Shown: positions 11,840-23,362, counted from the stretch's first letter. The stretch: DNA of 64,000 bases from Saturnia japonica (GCA_033032175.1 CM065304.1:15562001-15626000); one strand, 5' to 3'. A program made the numbers and translations. The notes: generated by a model not told the origin, from the letters alone.

Positions 11840-13211
11840 GCTTCCAGTTCAATCACCGAGTTTGCTAATTACAAAATTTTGGAAAACAAACTTGACGATG
11901 GTGATATTAAGGGTGCCTCTCGAATACTTTTTTTTATCGACACCATAGATCCAAATACATCGGAGACCCTGACTGCTCTAGACAGCAAGCAGCCGCCTTT
12001 GGCAGAAGATCTTGGTTTACCTGATCCTCCGCAACAATTAGATATATTTCTTGAAGCAACGGCAGAGGAGGTTACCGCTACTATCGCGTCATTTCAGAGT
12101 AGTTCAGCAGGAGGGTTGGAAGGCCAGTCACCACAACATATTAAAGACTTATTATGTGTTAGATGTGGAGAAATCAGTGACACCCTCTTCAGAGATTTGA
12201 TGGCTTTGGTGAACGTTATGTTATCAGGGCGTGTAATAATACACATTACAGATACGGCGCTAACCTTTGTGCCCTGGACAAAAAGAATGGTGGCGTTAAA
12301 CAAATAAATTTAATAAAATTAACGCACATAAGGCTTTGACTATAGTCAAATATTGATCGTTTGTTCTAAAATTTTCATACAATTTGCATTGTTGTCAGCT
12401 ATGGCAGCGCCGTGACCATTTTTTATACAACCTTATCGAATTTACTTTGGCATCAATTCTTAACATATATTTAAGATCGTTCATAGCAGCATGTTTTTTT
12501 AACAGTGCGTATGATAGGCCTAGGTATTCATGCCACTACGTTCTTGGCTTCTGTCTATAGTTCAAATGACCTTATCACTAAAATTTTGGCCAAAATCGCG
12601 CCCGCCTTATAGCCGTCGGCGTATGGGAATCAGGACTTTGGCTCCGAGAATTTCCATCTCCTAACACTAGAACACTGATGAATTCTTCGAATTTCATAAT
12701 CGCGACGTTCCCCTGTTTAGACGCGACTTGTTGACCCCTCACCACTCTGTCAGTGCGATACTGCAGTAAATCAGCTCGGTCACCATGGCTTATATTGCTT
12801 AAAAGTGCAGGTAGGATTTAGCGACATGCCAGCCTTAATTATGTCATTCTTTGGGTTTTTGTTAGCACCCACATAACGGCCATTCTTGAACCAAATGATC
12901 TCTTGCGTGACGATGGTAAACGCTCGGATGGAATAACACTCATTCCTTGGAAGATTGGACGGCTTCTCGTATGGGATGCGACTTGCGTGGACAACCTTGC
13001 ACTGGTACATCTTTTAATAACTCATTATAGGGCTGTTGCCGCTGCGGAAGCGGTAGAAGGCCTAAAACGGGGTAATTGTATTATCCCAGATAGTGGATAC
13101 ATATTTGAGCCTTTTGGGGTCGAAACGCTGGCTACGGGGACCGGCAGCGAACAAAATTTACAAGGACTTGTCAATTCGTCTTATAGATGTATCACGTTAC
13201 CAAAATGCTAG
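11840..13211 (+). pseudogene. Decayed LINE reverse-transcriptase ORF with distinctive C-terminal domain
   Basis: Pieces of one LINE polyprotein can be followed in order but in shifting frames. At 11843-12280 there is a linker and RT start (SITEFANYKILENKLDDGDI, SSSAGGLEGQSPQHIKDLL, then LCALDKKNGGVK in the next frame). At 12600-12710 the segment ARLIAVGVWESGLWLREFPS lies just before the C-terminal domain. At about 12777-13170 comes LGHHGL, then ILEPNDLLRDDGKRSDG, LVWDATCVDNLA and FEPFGVETL. The central RT catalytic motifs around 12310-12590 are eroded. The C-terminal 'DGKRSDG..LIPW..GR.LVWDATCVD' block is shared by a class of invertebrate LINE proteins whose clade name I cannot give with certainty. 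A related tail is at 22846-23056. Confidence 0.75.
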
Positions 13212-14055
13212 TACATATTTAATACAAATATAATAAGTATCGCTATTCAACGCGAAAATTCTGCTAGCATTTTGGCCACTCTACCAACTTTTTGTTAATT
13301 TTTTTTTGTACTTAATTTAAGTATTATATCCCAGCGTATGTAATTTTCCTCTATATTTGAAAATATAGTAAAAAATGTATATCCTTAGTTAATATATTTT
13401 ACTCATGAACTTAAAAAAATGTCTATATGTAGGAGACTTTTTTGGAAAACTGAATGTGTTGTTTTAAATGGGTAGTTTATTATATAGGAAATGGTTATTA
13501 TTCAGACGCTAAAGTTCGATAAGCAACTGTGATCTTGAGTCACTCCGATTATCTACATTTTTTTTAATTCATGCAGAACAAAAACTACAATCATAATAAA
13601 GAACTGTTCGGTTAAGTAAATTCGAATAAAAAAAGTAGGTATACTATACATTTTTCGAAATTGAGTCAATAATAATAAAAATTGTAGAGAATATCAGATT
13701 TATTATCAAAAGAGATATAAAATTAACAATAGTATATACAACAACAAATAAATAAGGAAAAAAACCGCAACCTTTGAAAGTGAGTTCATAGTTCGAAGTA
13801 GAGAGTCGTACGAAGTCAAGCGCCATTGTAAGTTGCAACGCTTTAGATGAATGAGTGCTTGGTATTGCTCATGTCGTCAGTTTATTCACCATAGCTAGTT
13901 TTCACCCACTTAAAAAAAAATTGAAAAAAGACTGCAGCTTTGAAAATTTTTACTCATATATTGTTAGAATAATAGGGAGGTTTCTTATGATTTTCTAGTT
14001 AACTCTAAAAACTTTCAGCGTCTACAATGTTTAGTTTTTATACATAATATTAGTT
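13212..14055. other. AT-rich noncoding
   Basis: No gene is supported; the 64-residue minus frame at 13644-13838 has no recognisable feature. Confidence 0.5.
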
Positions 14056-14061
14056 TTGTTT

Positions 14062-14380
14062 TTACTGGCGGTCATTCTGTTTGACATTTGCAGTATGAAC
14101 CTGAACAATGAATATTAAATCACTTGCTGTCATTTTTCATTGAGTGACAATGTCAATATTTTTGGGGGTCTAAGTTCAATGGCACTGGTCGGTTTAGGAT
14201 TCACAGTATTAGTTTTTTTTTAATTTAATATTTTACTAAGAGATATTATAGATAAATTTTAGCTTTCTGCCCTTCTTCTCTTCTCCATATAAACTTTAAC
14301 CATGCCAAATCTCACAGACTTCCGTTCACACAATTTTCGTAAAAAGGGGTACAAAGTTTTTGCTTCACGTATTAATATAG
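14062..14380 (-). mobile_element. Non-autonomous Helitron copy, 3' end lost
   Basis: On the minus strand it matches the 282-bp Helitron from CTATATTAATACGTGAAGCA (14380) through GAGATTTGGCATGGTTAAAG and the 'CATTGTTCAGGTTCATACTG' region. It stops before the terminal hairpin. It retains the middle portion also found at 55542-55600 that is missing from the 11.1 kb copy. A (GAT)5 run at 14380-14396 replaces the first base or two of the 5' end. Confidence 0.7.
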
Positions 14381-14959
14381 TGATGATGATGATGATATAT
14401 TATAAACTATATGTCAAACAACAGGACAATAGTAGCCAAGTGTCACTATAATGTTTTTCATAATAATCTTATAATTACATTGGTTGAAAAAGTAAATCAT
14501 GGAATTGTACATGATAATTGTCTTTGAATATTATTCATTTGCCTATCATACAATTCCTATTGCAAACATAGCATATAAAAATTGTCCTCTTATTACAGTT
14601 TTAATTTTCTAAATAGTCGTACATTTTAATTTATTTAATAAGCACATTGGTGCAATTCAGGTTACTACATTCATTATTGTGAAATGTAATCAATACTCAT
14701 TGCCATGGTTTGAAGAAAAAAGCACGTTTCTATAACTTAATATGTTTAGCATAATATATGTCTCATTAAAGCCATAGTCACTTTAGCTTCTTCTATATTA
14801 CTTGAATACAAGTAGTTACAATAATACTAACAATATGTTCTTAAGTAAAGAATCAGCCAATCCGCATTTTATTACATAGTATGGTTGAATTACTAGCTCT
14901 TGAAAGCAAATCAGTCGCCATCAAGCACTTCTTCAGGCTTGTGAACATACCAGTACAAC

Positions 14960-15480
14960 AATTCCATGGCTAAATAGTCACAATGGGTAACGAGGTATTC
15001 ACAGAGCAGCCGAAGAAGCGAGAAGGTGATACGACACAACTGTATCGGGTCCGGAACTAATCATTTCTCTTCCATTTTATTGGATCAAAACAGAAATGAC
15101 TTAGAGACACATACAGAAAGGAACAGTTAGACAAAAACTAAATAAGCTGAGGAATCACTGCTCTATGCTAATCCCAAAATCTCTAAAGCGCTTATTACGC
15201 TTAAATATACGTTAAGCATGAAATGTCTTCGGAGAGTTCACATGACACGGACATTGTACACATATTTTTAATCTAGGTAACGCAGAAATCTCCCTGTGCA
15301 AAGCGTGTACAGAAATGAAAGAGTCAGACAGAAACCTACCCTTGTACTACAAAAAGTTGGTCCAATACCGGATTAAATACTCTGGTAAAACGAGGGCTCT
15401 TGCGGAGTTCTTTAACAACACCAGATGACTGGTAGACTACCTGGAAGAATTAGGCTGGCACGACTGAAGTTGGTTACACT
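14960..15480 (+). pseudogene. Decayed LINE ORF2 end (RNase H remnant and Cys-rich tail)
   Basis: Translation in shifting frames gives SHNG.RGIHRAAEEAREGD near 14976, resembling the 'GHxGxxGNExADxxA' end of a LINE RNase H domain. About 250 bases further, at 15279-15480, it gives GNAEISLCKACTEMKESDRN and ...LVDYLEELGWHD, resembling the Cys-rich C-terminus seen in I/R1/LOA-type LINE proteins. Many stops and frame changes show it is long dead. The assignment rests on motif spacing and is moderate. Confidence 0.4.
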
Positions 15481-15489
15481 CCCGATAAT

Positions 15490-16490
15490 ATAAAGGATTT
15501 TGGCAAGCTATCTCCAAATAAAGTATAGAAAAGCCTTTAAAGCTATGAAACAAAAATATGCATTGGCGATCAAGCCTTAAGCCCTCGGTCATCATTAAAG
15601 AAGGAGGATATTGATTACTGCCTTTACAATCTGATGATTAATATGTTTGTCTTAATTCGCTGAGGTAACGAACACATTTGAAATCCACTATAGCCAATAA
15701 AGCTTGTACCCTTATCTTAATAGAATTTTGTAAGATAAGTTTCTACACAACCGCATTTGTTATACTATTATGAAATCCAATAGGGTTATATTAGGGAAGA
15801 AAGGGATTATATTTCATAGCAGGATTAAATTTTTTTTAATAAGTTTGTGACAATATAAGCGGAGGTAATAAAAAATAGCGGTGGGGTAGCTAGCCTCCCG
15901 ATCGATCGGTGGTTGCGGTAGACGTTCTGATTTGCAAGCCGCTTCTTCCAAGGTGAGCAATTCGGTTCAATGTCAGAACAACCGCAGAACTAAATTGGTC
16001 AACGAATACTTGGTAATTTTCAATAAAATAACCTCGGAACGTAATAATATGTTAGCCTTGTTAAATCTTATAACGCTATAATCCATTACGTTTCTTTCAA
16101 AAACGTATATCTCGAAATGAAATTTTGGAATCCTTTAAATATATTTTGTTTAAAGAAAAAAAAAAAAACATTAAATTACTTGTTAAAGGCATGAGACTGT
16201 ATATTAAAATATATATGATTTATTATAAATATTTTATTTGTTAATATAAATAATTAATAAAATTGTTATTATTATTAGTATTTAATTATGCAAAAATAAA
16301 TAGAAACAACTTTAACTATAGATTGTGCTGAAAATTCTTTCTTTTAGTCACAACAAAAATATTTGAATAATAAAAACGTTTAAAAATATAAAAGTTCGTG
16401 ATGAAGATATTATTATAACTAAACAGTAATTAAGTGGCGGAATAGAAGGTAGCAGCAATTAAGACAGTAATTCGATTCTAAAATAAACAT
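15490..16490. other. Noncoding
   Basis: No gene is supported. A possible splice-donor-like CCAAG|GTGAGC lies near 15950 in a short GC-richer patch (15885-15970), without an open frame that would make it an exon. Confidence 0.4.
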
Positions 16491-16493
16491 CTT

Positions 16494-16610
16494 TCTATAT
16501 AAATAAAAATGAAATGCTGTTCGTTAGTAAGCACATAACTTAAGAACGCCTGAACAGATTTGAATAATTTATTTAAATGTTAGTGATAATCTGAACATGG
16601 TTTCAGAGCA
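16494..16610 (+). repeat. Dispersed repeat fragment
   Basis: The phrase ATAAATAAAAATGAAATGCT...TTCGTTAGTAAGC...CTTAAGAACGCCTGAACAG is a common lepidopteran repeat opening. It recurs inverted at 45420-45485. It is only a fragment. Confidence 0.5.
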
Positions 16611-17167
16611 AGAAAAATTAGAAAAGTTATTCGTCATCGTTCATTCAACAAAATAGATCAATGTCAGGTAATTGATAGGGCTTCCAGTGAGTATTTAGTA
16701 TTGAGACTTTACAGATTATTTTAGTCACACTATCGGTTACAGTTATGAAAAATATAGGTAAATAATTTGAAAAGGCTTCTTGCATGTCAATTATTTTAAA
16801 AGTCAGATGACTAGAATAAAAAATTTGGAAAGTTGAAATACTACAATATCCGGTTAAAATGAATTTTGACACACTTTTCTGTAGCATAGTTGTATAAAAT
16901 GTACGTTCTATAAACATAAAATTACTATTATTATTAATCGCAATTCATATGTTTTCTTACTGTAATAGACCTTTAAGCTATCATATTTAATGTGTTTTGA
17001 AAATAAATCCAAAGAAATAAATCAAATAAATTGAAAGAAAATCCAGAATTTATCTTTTAGTGGACTATCAATAAATATGTAGACGAATATATATATGTAT
17101 ATATAGGTCATATTTTAGTATTAAAACAAAAAATCACCAAATAAAATATGTACAAAGAAAAATTAAT

Positions 17168-17762
17168 AATAGCTGGTGTTGCGGACAGCGAGCGGGGCGA
17201 GCGAATAACGATAGTCTAATAGTATAGAATGAACAAATAAATGAAATAATACGTGTTAGGAATAAGGTTTATAAATACGTGTTAGGAATAGATATAATAA
17301 TACGAACTGAATATGTGTGAATATGTGTATTTTAAAACGATTAGAATAAGAATATAGCTAGTTGTAAGTTTAAATGTATAAATTTCACTAGTTGTAAGGA
17401 TGAACCATGCCAGACTCGGAACATCTGGCATGGTGACTTATGGTACTGCCGCACACAGGGCGTGCGCGCTCATTGGCTGAGCGACGCCCCGCACGGAATC
17501 CATCGCACGACCGGTTGCGAGGCAAAGGGCGAGGTTAAATATAGCGGAGAGGGCGGCAGTACTACGATCAGTTCGAGAAACACCACAACACCAGCAACAG
17601 CAAGCAGCGAATCTACAAGCAAACTACAGTCAAGAACGTTATTAAGAAACCACATTGTTACTACGAACTACTGTAACTTTGTAAGAAACAAGAATAAAAC
17701 AAGCACTATTAATTTAGCACACATTAAAATATTGTGGACGTCTTTTTATTCACAATAGCTGG
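17168..17762 (+). mobile_element. Candidate solo LTR (about 580 bp)
   Basis: The block begins TGTTGCGGACAGCG at 17177 and ends near ATTCACAATA at 17757. It is flanked by AATAGCTGG (17168-17176 and 17754-17762), consistent with a GCTGG target duplication plus local similarity. Inside are a TTAAATATAG box (17535-17544), an initiator-like ATCAGTTCG (A at 17570) about 34 bases on, and AATAAA (17693-17698): the U3-R-U5 order of an LTR. A perfect 11-bp-arm inverted repeat lies at 17404-17434. The TGTTGCGG start resembles BEL/Pao LTRs. The 98-residue frame inside is LTR sequence, not a gene. No gag or pol follows. Confidence 0.6.
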
Positions 17763-18362
17763 TACCTAATGGCATTAGTGATTATTAAAGAAAGCCGTGA
17801 ACAAGTACATACCGATCGCGGTAAAAATAGTACCGTGTTATTTAAGATATATACCGTTCCTCTACTAGGTTTAGATATCAAGCATAATTATTTTAAAAAA
17901 GAAACAAAAGTACTTGTCAATTTATGTCAAATAAGAATACTCAAATGGGGATTGTCTATAAGATCGAAGACAAATAAATGTAGAAGAGTTATTACTAAAT
18001 GATATCCACGAGATGGAAAACAAAGTAGAAGTGGACAAATGAGGACATTGAAGGATGAATTCCCTAAGCTCTGGAAAATCTTAATAAGTGGCAAGCATCG
18101 ATGAAGGCCTATATATGATATGATATATTATCAGGATACCAATGTCGCCGATAAAAAATCTATTCAATGCCAAAGGGAATGAAATTTTTCCATAATTAAA
18201 ATAACTTGGAAATGACACTAATACACTTAGTTTCTTTAAAAAAAAAAAAAAAAAATAGAAACAAAGTTTATTAAATAATATCTTAATAAGTTTACAATTG
18301 AAGTTCTACAATTAATATTTGTATAAAAAATAAACTTAGTTAATAAAGAATGATCATGATTA
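17763..18362. other. AT-rich noncoding
   Basis: No gene is supported. The 77-residue frame at 17769-18002 starts just after the LTR but shows no gag motif. An A/T-run tract is present near 18236-18256. Confidence 0.45.
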
Positions 18363-18375
18363 TTGTTGAACTCAC

Positions 18376-18660
18376 CGTTTTCTAGGCTTGCGCCTAGGCC
18401 TGCGGCGCTCGCCTTCGAGTTCATTGTCGAGGCCGCGTCGCCTAGGGCCCGCGTTGGTCCGACGCCGCTCCAGCTTGCGCTCTTGCTGCGCCTCTCGAAC
18501 AGTCTCAACTATGGACACGCGCGGAACGCATTCATCCTCCTCGATAGGTTTTGGTGTCTGCGGTGCGCCCATCCGAAGATGGCGGAGACGCCACCACAGC
18601 ACCCACGAGCTGATGTTGTCGCGAATCTTGGATACCGAGCACACGTCGGGTGATATGGCT
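18376..18660 (-). CDS. Possible host exon ending at a GTGAGT donor
   Basis: This is a GC-rich block with an uninterrupted minus-strand frame. The encoded peptide goes from an acidic segment (PKPIEEDECV) through a Glu/Arg-rich, probably helical part (ETVREAQQERKLERRR) to a very basic end (RRRPRRKPRKR). The frame reads directly into AAACG|GTGAGT (donor at 18375-18370), a strong splice donor, and the in-frame TGA lies inside that donor. No acceptor or start is obvious upstream. Because all frames tend to be open in GC-rich DNA, this may be chance. No family is recognised. Confidence 0.25.
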
Positions 18661-18809
18661 CTCTGATCTGATACGTACGGAACTTTTCAAACGTGTTCTT
18701 ATTCCTAACGCGGAAGCAAAGCGATGGACGGTGACTTTAGCAATCATCGCTCGCGTATCATAATTAAGCTATAAGCGTAGACTACTTAATAACTAAACTT
18801 GTATAATTT

Positions 18810-19200
18810 GGCAGGAATGTGTTGGATGGTCGGTGCATGTTACGTATTGCCATTAGGATGTTCTATGGTAGCCATGGTGACGGCTTCAGTTTGTGCGAAC
18901 GCGACGGGCGGCATGACGGTGCGCGATGGACAGCAGTGAAAGCGTGCCCGGGCTTTGGACTCAACAGATGTCGAAGAACGGATGGCGTTATGTAACGTGT
19001 TCGTACCGAGCGCGCGGGTGTGGTTGCGCGACGGTGGCCTACGCGCGAGTGTCGACGAGCCTTCGCTTACTTCGCTTTGCTACGAGCTACGAACGTCCAG
19101 CCAGAGTGAAACACCGGTACCCCTGCACCCCTGCACCCCGATATCCCGCGCTACCCCCAACCACCTCATGCCCAATTTGTCCTCTCGCGACTATTGTAAT
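18810..19200. other. GC-rich, CpG-rich island
   Basis: It continues the GC-rich zone. Plus-strand frames of 124 and 83 residues (18926-19300 and 18955-19206) overlap out of phase and neither looks like a known protein; the first ends in a low-complexity Ile/Leu/Phe run encoded by AT-rich DNA. It could be a promoter or 5' region of a gene, or a GC-rich element. I do not call a gene. Confidence 0.3.
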
Positions 19201-19969
19201 CCTTAAAATCCTTAGAATCCTTATCATTATTGTTATATTTATTGTTTTACTATCTATTTCTTTATCGTTCTTTTGTTACTTCGTTTTTAATTTAACTTGA
19301 TTGATTGTGTTAATTGTATATGTACGAAACCTTTTCATTATCATAGCAATCAAATTTACCTAGAAACTCCAGCAGAAAAACAGCATAGTGCTTATTAATT
19401 ATTAAGATGAATATAATAAGCAAGACTTATAATCGTAAAATGTTATAATATAATTCATTGACATGTTTTAAATATCGTGTAATAGGTTATTTCTCTTAAT
19501 AAAATCATTAATAAGCTAGATTAACTACTCGTATGAATAATCGGTAGAGAAATCGTTGTCATTTCATCCAAACAGTACATTAAGCTTATTACAAAATAAT
19601 TTTATTGCAAAGTTATTGATATTTACAAAAAAATACTATATCATTATAAAAGTAAATTATATTGATAATAATTAATTCAATAATCATTAAATTGTTTTAT
19701 GTTTCGTGCACGGAAGTAAACTTTGAACTTAGATAATTTTAAAACGAAAAAATACATATTTAAACACAATATACACCTATACATAAGTAAGCTCGTGATC
19801 TACGTTTGCCCTCCCTCTAGGGTAACAACTTATTACACACTGGCTAACAACATTGTAAAATATAAATAGGAATTGAATTGTTATAGAATAGACAGGCGGA
19901 AGCGAAATAAACGGAAGTGAAGGTTTTTGACCGCGACATCATTTTTGGAGACATTAGTATACATATTTT

Positions 19970-20225
19970 AAGAGACAAAGTTCTTTGCAGAATTGTCTCT
20001 CATTGGAGCAGTCTGACTAGAGGAATACCTCTTCCCTACAGAAGATCGCAGCTAAATAAATAACCTAATGTTATGATCTTGCGATGAGTAGGGATTCCAG
20101 AGCTCTTTAGGGCAGGGGGTTCAATGTCAGCAACGCGTTAGTGATATCTATGGTATTACAAGCGTCCATAGGCTACAGTGGCCGCTTACTATCACGGGGG
20201 TCATATGCTTGTATGCCACTTAAAA
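19970..20225 (+). repeat. Dispersed repeat, family B
   Basis: The segment 'TTGTCTCTCATTGGAGCAGTC...CCTACAGAAGATCGCAGC...CCAGAGCTCTTTAGGGCAGG...GCAACGCGTTAGTGATA...CCGCTTACTATC...ATGCTTGTATGCCAC' matches 21785-22045 and, inverted, 44395-44630; a 5' part recurs at 27700-27840. The CCGCTTACCATC...GTTTGCCA end is typical of the 3' tails of lepidopteran non-LTR elements. No coding. Confidence 0.6.
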
Positions 20226-20974
20226 AAAACGAATTATGTATCCGTTTAGTGACCATGCCCATGGACTAACTTACTTGATATTAATATTCTAAAACATAAA
20301 AAATATTAAAAGCAATGTTTTATTTTATAGCTAGGTACTAAGAGATATTTTTTTCATTATTATGTAATATAAACGTGAAAATCTAGAACTTACGATATAT
20401 TATTAGGAAACTAAAACAATATAAACCGGACGTGGTGTACCGTTAACATACCGCCGACACGCAAGGCAAATGAAAGGCAAAACCTGAAAACTAATTTAAA
20501 ATATAAAGGCAAGGTCATGAGATTCATTCCTTGATCTACTTTACGATTCTCGAGTACAGACGTGTGGATGGACGTGGTGTGTGATACGTTTATTGGTATT
20601 AAAATGGCCGCATCTTAAATAATTGTCTTTTCAACGATAAAAAAACTCTCTGAAGTGTGTACACAATGTGCGTCATACAAAATGTGGGTTGTTTCTACGC
20701 TTTACGGTGTGTGTTGCATGGTTTTTAAATAAATCTTGTTGAAAGTTCTATAATTGTATCACAGCGCTTCACTTTGATTGACGTAGTCACAGATATGATT
20801 ATTTATTTTACGTAAGCTCTATTATTGTCCAGTAATAATAATAAAACGGAGAGGAATACTTTGAAAAAGTCCTGTTTGAACATTTTTACACAAATTATTA
20901 TGTGAACGGCGAAATGAAATCATGGCAAAATGCTCGTAATTTTTTTACATTAAAAATATAATGTTGTATGCTTT

Positions 20975-21400
20975 TAGTTAAGTACAATATTTACACGTAC
21001 GGAATTGAAAGCTGGGTGTGGCAGAAAAAGCATTAAAGTAGAATAAATGTGCGCTAAGAGTTATGTTAGGAGTGAAATTGACTGGCAGCATAAGAAATAG
21101 TGTTATAAGAGAACTTTGTGGCATAAAAGAAGATATTGAGAAAGGATTGAGAAAGGGATGCTTAGATGGTTTGGGAATGTAGAGAGGACGAATGAAAAAT
21201 AAACTAAACAAATTTATAAGGCGAGTGTGAATTGGATGAGCGTTTGAAGAACGCGTCTGGAGCGTTTGGAAGAGTGTGAATTGGCGTTGGAAGAGGAAGG
21301 CCTAGATGAACATGCCTGAAAAGATTCATGAAGCGAAAGGTGTATGCCAGGATCGTAACATGTGGAAGGACGTGGTGTTTGTCTACCCTATTGGGAGAAC
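20975..21400 (+). pseudogene. Decayed LINE C-terminus
   Basis: With frame changes, the plus strand reads YGIESWVWQKKH, then CALRVMLGVKLTGSIRNSV and IRELCGIKEDI, then KGCL...RWFGNVERTNE and YKASVN, ending near VCQDRNMWKDVV. This is the order of the C-terminal segment ('RxxLGVKxxDRIRN.....GIxxDV.....RWFGHVxRM...') of RTE/Jockey-like LINE polyproteins. Stops and indels throughout. It is unrelated in detail to the RTE copies at 1.7 and 60 kb, so it is a different and older family. Confidence 0.65.
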
Positions 21401-21534
21401 CGCGTGATTTATGTGTGTATGTGTGAATAAAAATTTAATTTGTGTAGGTAACTGTTCAATATATAGATTTTAATTTTGGGCTGTCTATTAATATTCGTGT
21501 TAAGTTGATTATAAGTTTGTCAAGTAATTTGAAC

Positions 21535-22760
21535 ACTAATTCGGTTTCAGAGGAATATTTTTACGCGACGCTCCGTTTGTGGAATAAGCCCCCTAGTGGT
21601 GATGTTTTCCCAGGAGACTACAGTAATATGGAGTTCTTTAAAAAGGGGTTAAATAAGTTTTCAAAGGGTCGGCAACGCGCATGTGATACCTACTTGTGTG
21701 TAAGTGTCCATAGGTTGTGATGACCGCTTACCATCAGACGGACCGCATGCTTGTTTGTCACAATTTTGGAATAAAAAATTGTAAATAGAGGTAGGGCGCA
21801 TAGGGAATTTATTTTGGAGATTTGTCTCTACTTGGGACCCTCCGATTAGTGGAATACCCTACAGAAGATTATAGCCAAATAACCTAAGTGTTGTGTTCCT
21901 GCTGTTAATATGGTTTCCAGAGCTCTTTGAGGTAGGGGTTTCAAGATCGGCAACGCTCTAGTGATACCTACATGCATTAATAGGCTACGGAATCCGCTTA
22001 CCATAAGGCGGGCTGTATGCTTCTTTGCCACCTTTGTTGCACAAAAATCCACCAGAACTCCTTAATAAAACAATATAACCTTGCCGTGTTTGGGATTCAT
22101 GGAACTGTCATGAGATGCACTCTACATATGAGTGATTATAATGGTAATACTCGTATATTCGAGTCGTGTATGGTGTGTGCCCTTGATTGACAGAAAACAG
22201 ATTTTATAGCCCCGTTATTTCCGTTAACTATCTATCGTCGTGTGGTCGATTTGTTAATTTGTTGGCGTCAAAATCTAACAACATTAAGCCTTCCAAGTTT
22301 CGATGCACCAGTTACTATCTTAGCCCGAGACCAATTGTTTCGTCATCAAATTTTACGTACACAGCTTCCGGTAACTCCTCACCCCTCCAGTTGACCTCAT
22401 CTTAGGACCAGCTATTTTTTTTTATTTTGCTCATAGCTCTTCTCCATCCACTAGTCCTTCAGGGTCGGAAATTTTAACACTACTCGGGATTGTACGCTAA
22501 TTTTTATCAATGATAGAAAGCACTACATTTATTGACGTCTTTAGATATTGTGTTATCTGACGGTTTGCTGCCATTATATGCAGCGCGTTTAGAAGATCTA
22601 GCCATATTCGTCAGTTACTTACATAAATCAAGACATAAAAAAGGAAGAAATAAACTTTTTTTCACAAAAACAAAACCAACTCCAAAATACTCTGATAAAA
22701 TGCACTATAAAATAAAAATAAAAATTACGTTATTAATTTATTTACTAGTTTATTTACTAA
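21535..22760 (+). repeat. Composite repeat, copy 1 (parts A, B and C)
   Basis: Three adjoining parts appear in the same order, inverted, at 44895-43640. A (21535-21770) is AATTCGGTTTCAGAGGAATA...CCATAGGTTGTGATGACCGC. B (21785-22060) is TTTGTCTCTACTTGGGACCC...CCGCTTACCATAAGGCGGGC. C (22080-22760) includes GAGTCGTGTATGGTGTGTG, GTGGTCGATTTGTTAATTTG and ACGTCTTTAGATATTGTG. A and B share a CCGCTTACCAT...ATGCTT.TTTG end. The frames of 60-100 residues here (including 22532-22834) are not genes. Part C was probably a single element before duplication. Confidence 0.65.
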
Positions 22761-22845
22761 TTTATTTAGTTACCGTTCTTCATCCGTTTAGGGGTTTTAA
22801 TATCTCTCGAAATATAAATCATGATAAAAACTAAGATACAATTAT

Positions 22846-23056
22846 ATAAGTATTGGATAACATCTAAATCGCCGGCAGAAAGAAAAGTACTAAGAAGGCT
22901 GGCCGCATTACCTCGTTTTATAGCAATACTTATTTGTTGATCAAGGTATTGACCAGCCCTTTGGTCGCGAGATGCTTCGACTAATCGACTTGCGAGTTCT
23001 TTATAGAGGCTGAGTGAACTTGGACCCCACGGACCTAGGGTTAGGGACGGAACTTG
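22846..23056 (-). pseudogene. LINE ORF tail, same class as the 11.8-13.2 kb element
   Basis: The minus frame gives TLGPWGPSSLSLYKELASRL, then RDQRAGQYLDQQISIAIKRG and NAASLLS. This is the extreme C-terminus following the 'PFGVETLGPWGP' block of the LINE class seen at 11840-13211. The usual upstream part is absent and the frame opens in unrelated DNA, so only the last ~70 codons survive. It lies between two inverted copies of the D repeat. Confidence 0.75.
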
Positions 23057-23154
23057 AAAATTGCAATTAAGCATGTATTTAATAGTTTTGTCCGATATAT
23101 AAATTTTCAATGCGCTTGTATGCTATAGTTGTGTTTAGTAAAATTTCTTAAAAA

Positions 23155-23362
23155 CGTGGCTGGCACCGACTCCAAAAATAAGAATAGTTGTATATTATTA
23201 ACCTAATAAAATATGTGACAGACGAATAGTTCGTAGGAATATCAAATTGAGTTATAAAAAGGATATTTTTAAGTAAATTAATATCGTAATTATTTTTTTA
23301 TTTCTTAGTGAATCTTTTCAGAGTATTTTGGAGTCGGTTTTGTTTATGTAAAAAAAAGTTTA
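23155..23362 (+). repeat. Repeat D (matches 43640-43850)
   Basis: It runs from GGCTGGCACCGACTCC through GACAGACGAATAGTTCGTAG and ATATCAAATTGAGTTA to TTTGGAGTCGGTTTTGTTTA. The same order and strand are found at 43640-43850. Its last ~80 bases are an inverted repeat of 22649-22730. The phrase 'GGCACCGACTTC...GAAGTCGGTTTTGTTTTG' is a frequent lepidopteran repeat. Confidence 0.65.

Noticed and set aside
17462..17758. A 98-residue frame
   Set aside because: It lies wholly within the candidate LTR and stops at its end.
18926..19300. A 124-residue plus-strand frame
   Set aside because: Overlapped by another open frame, typical of GC-rich DNA; the C-terminal hydrophobic run comes from AT-rich low complexity, not a convincing membrane protein.
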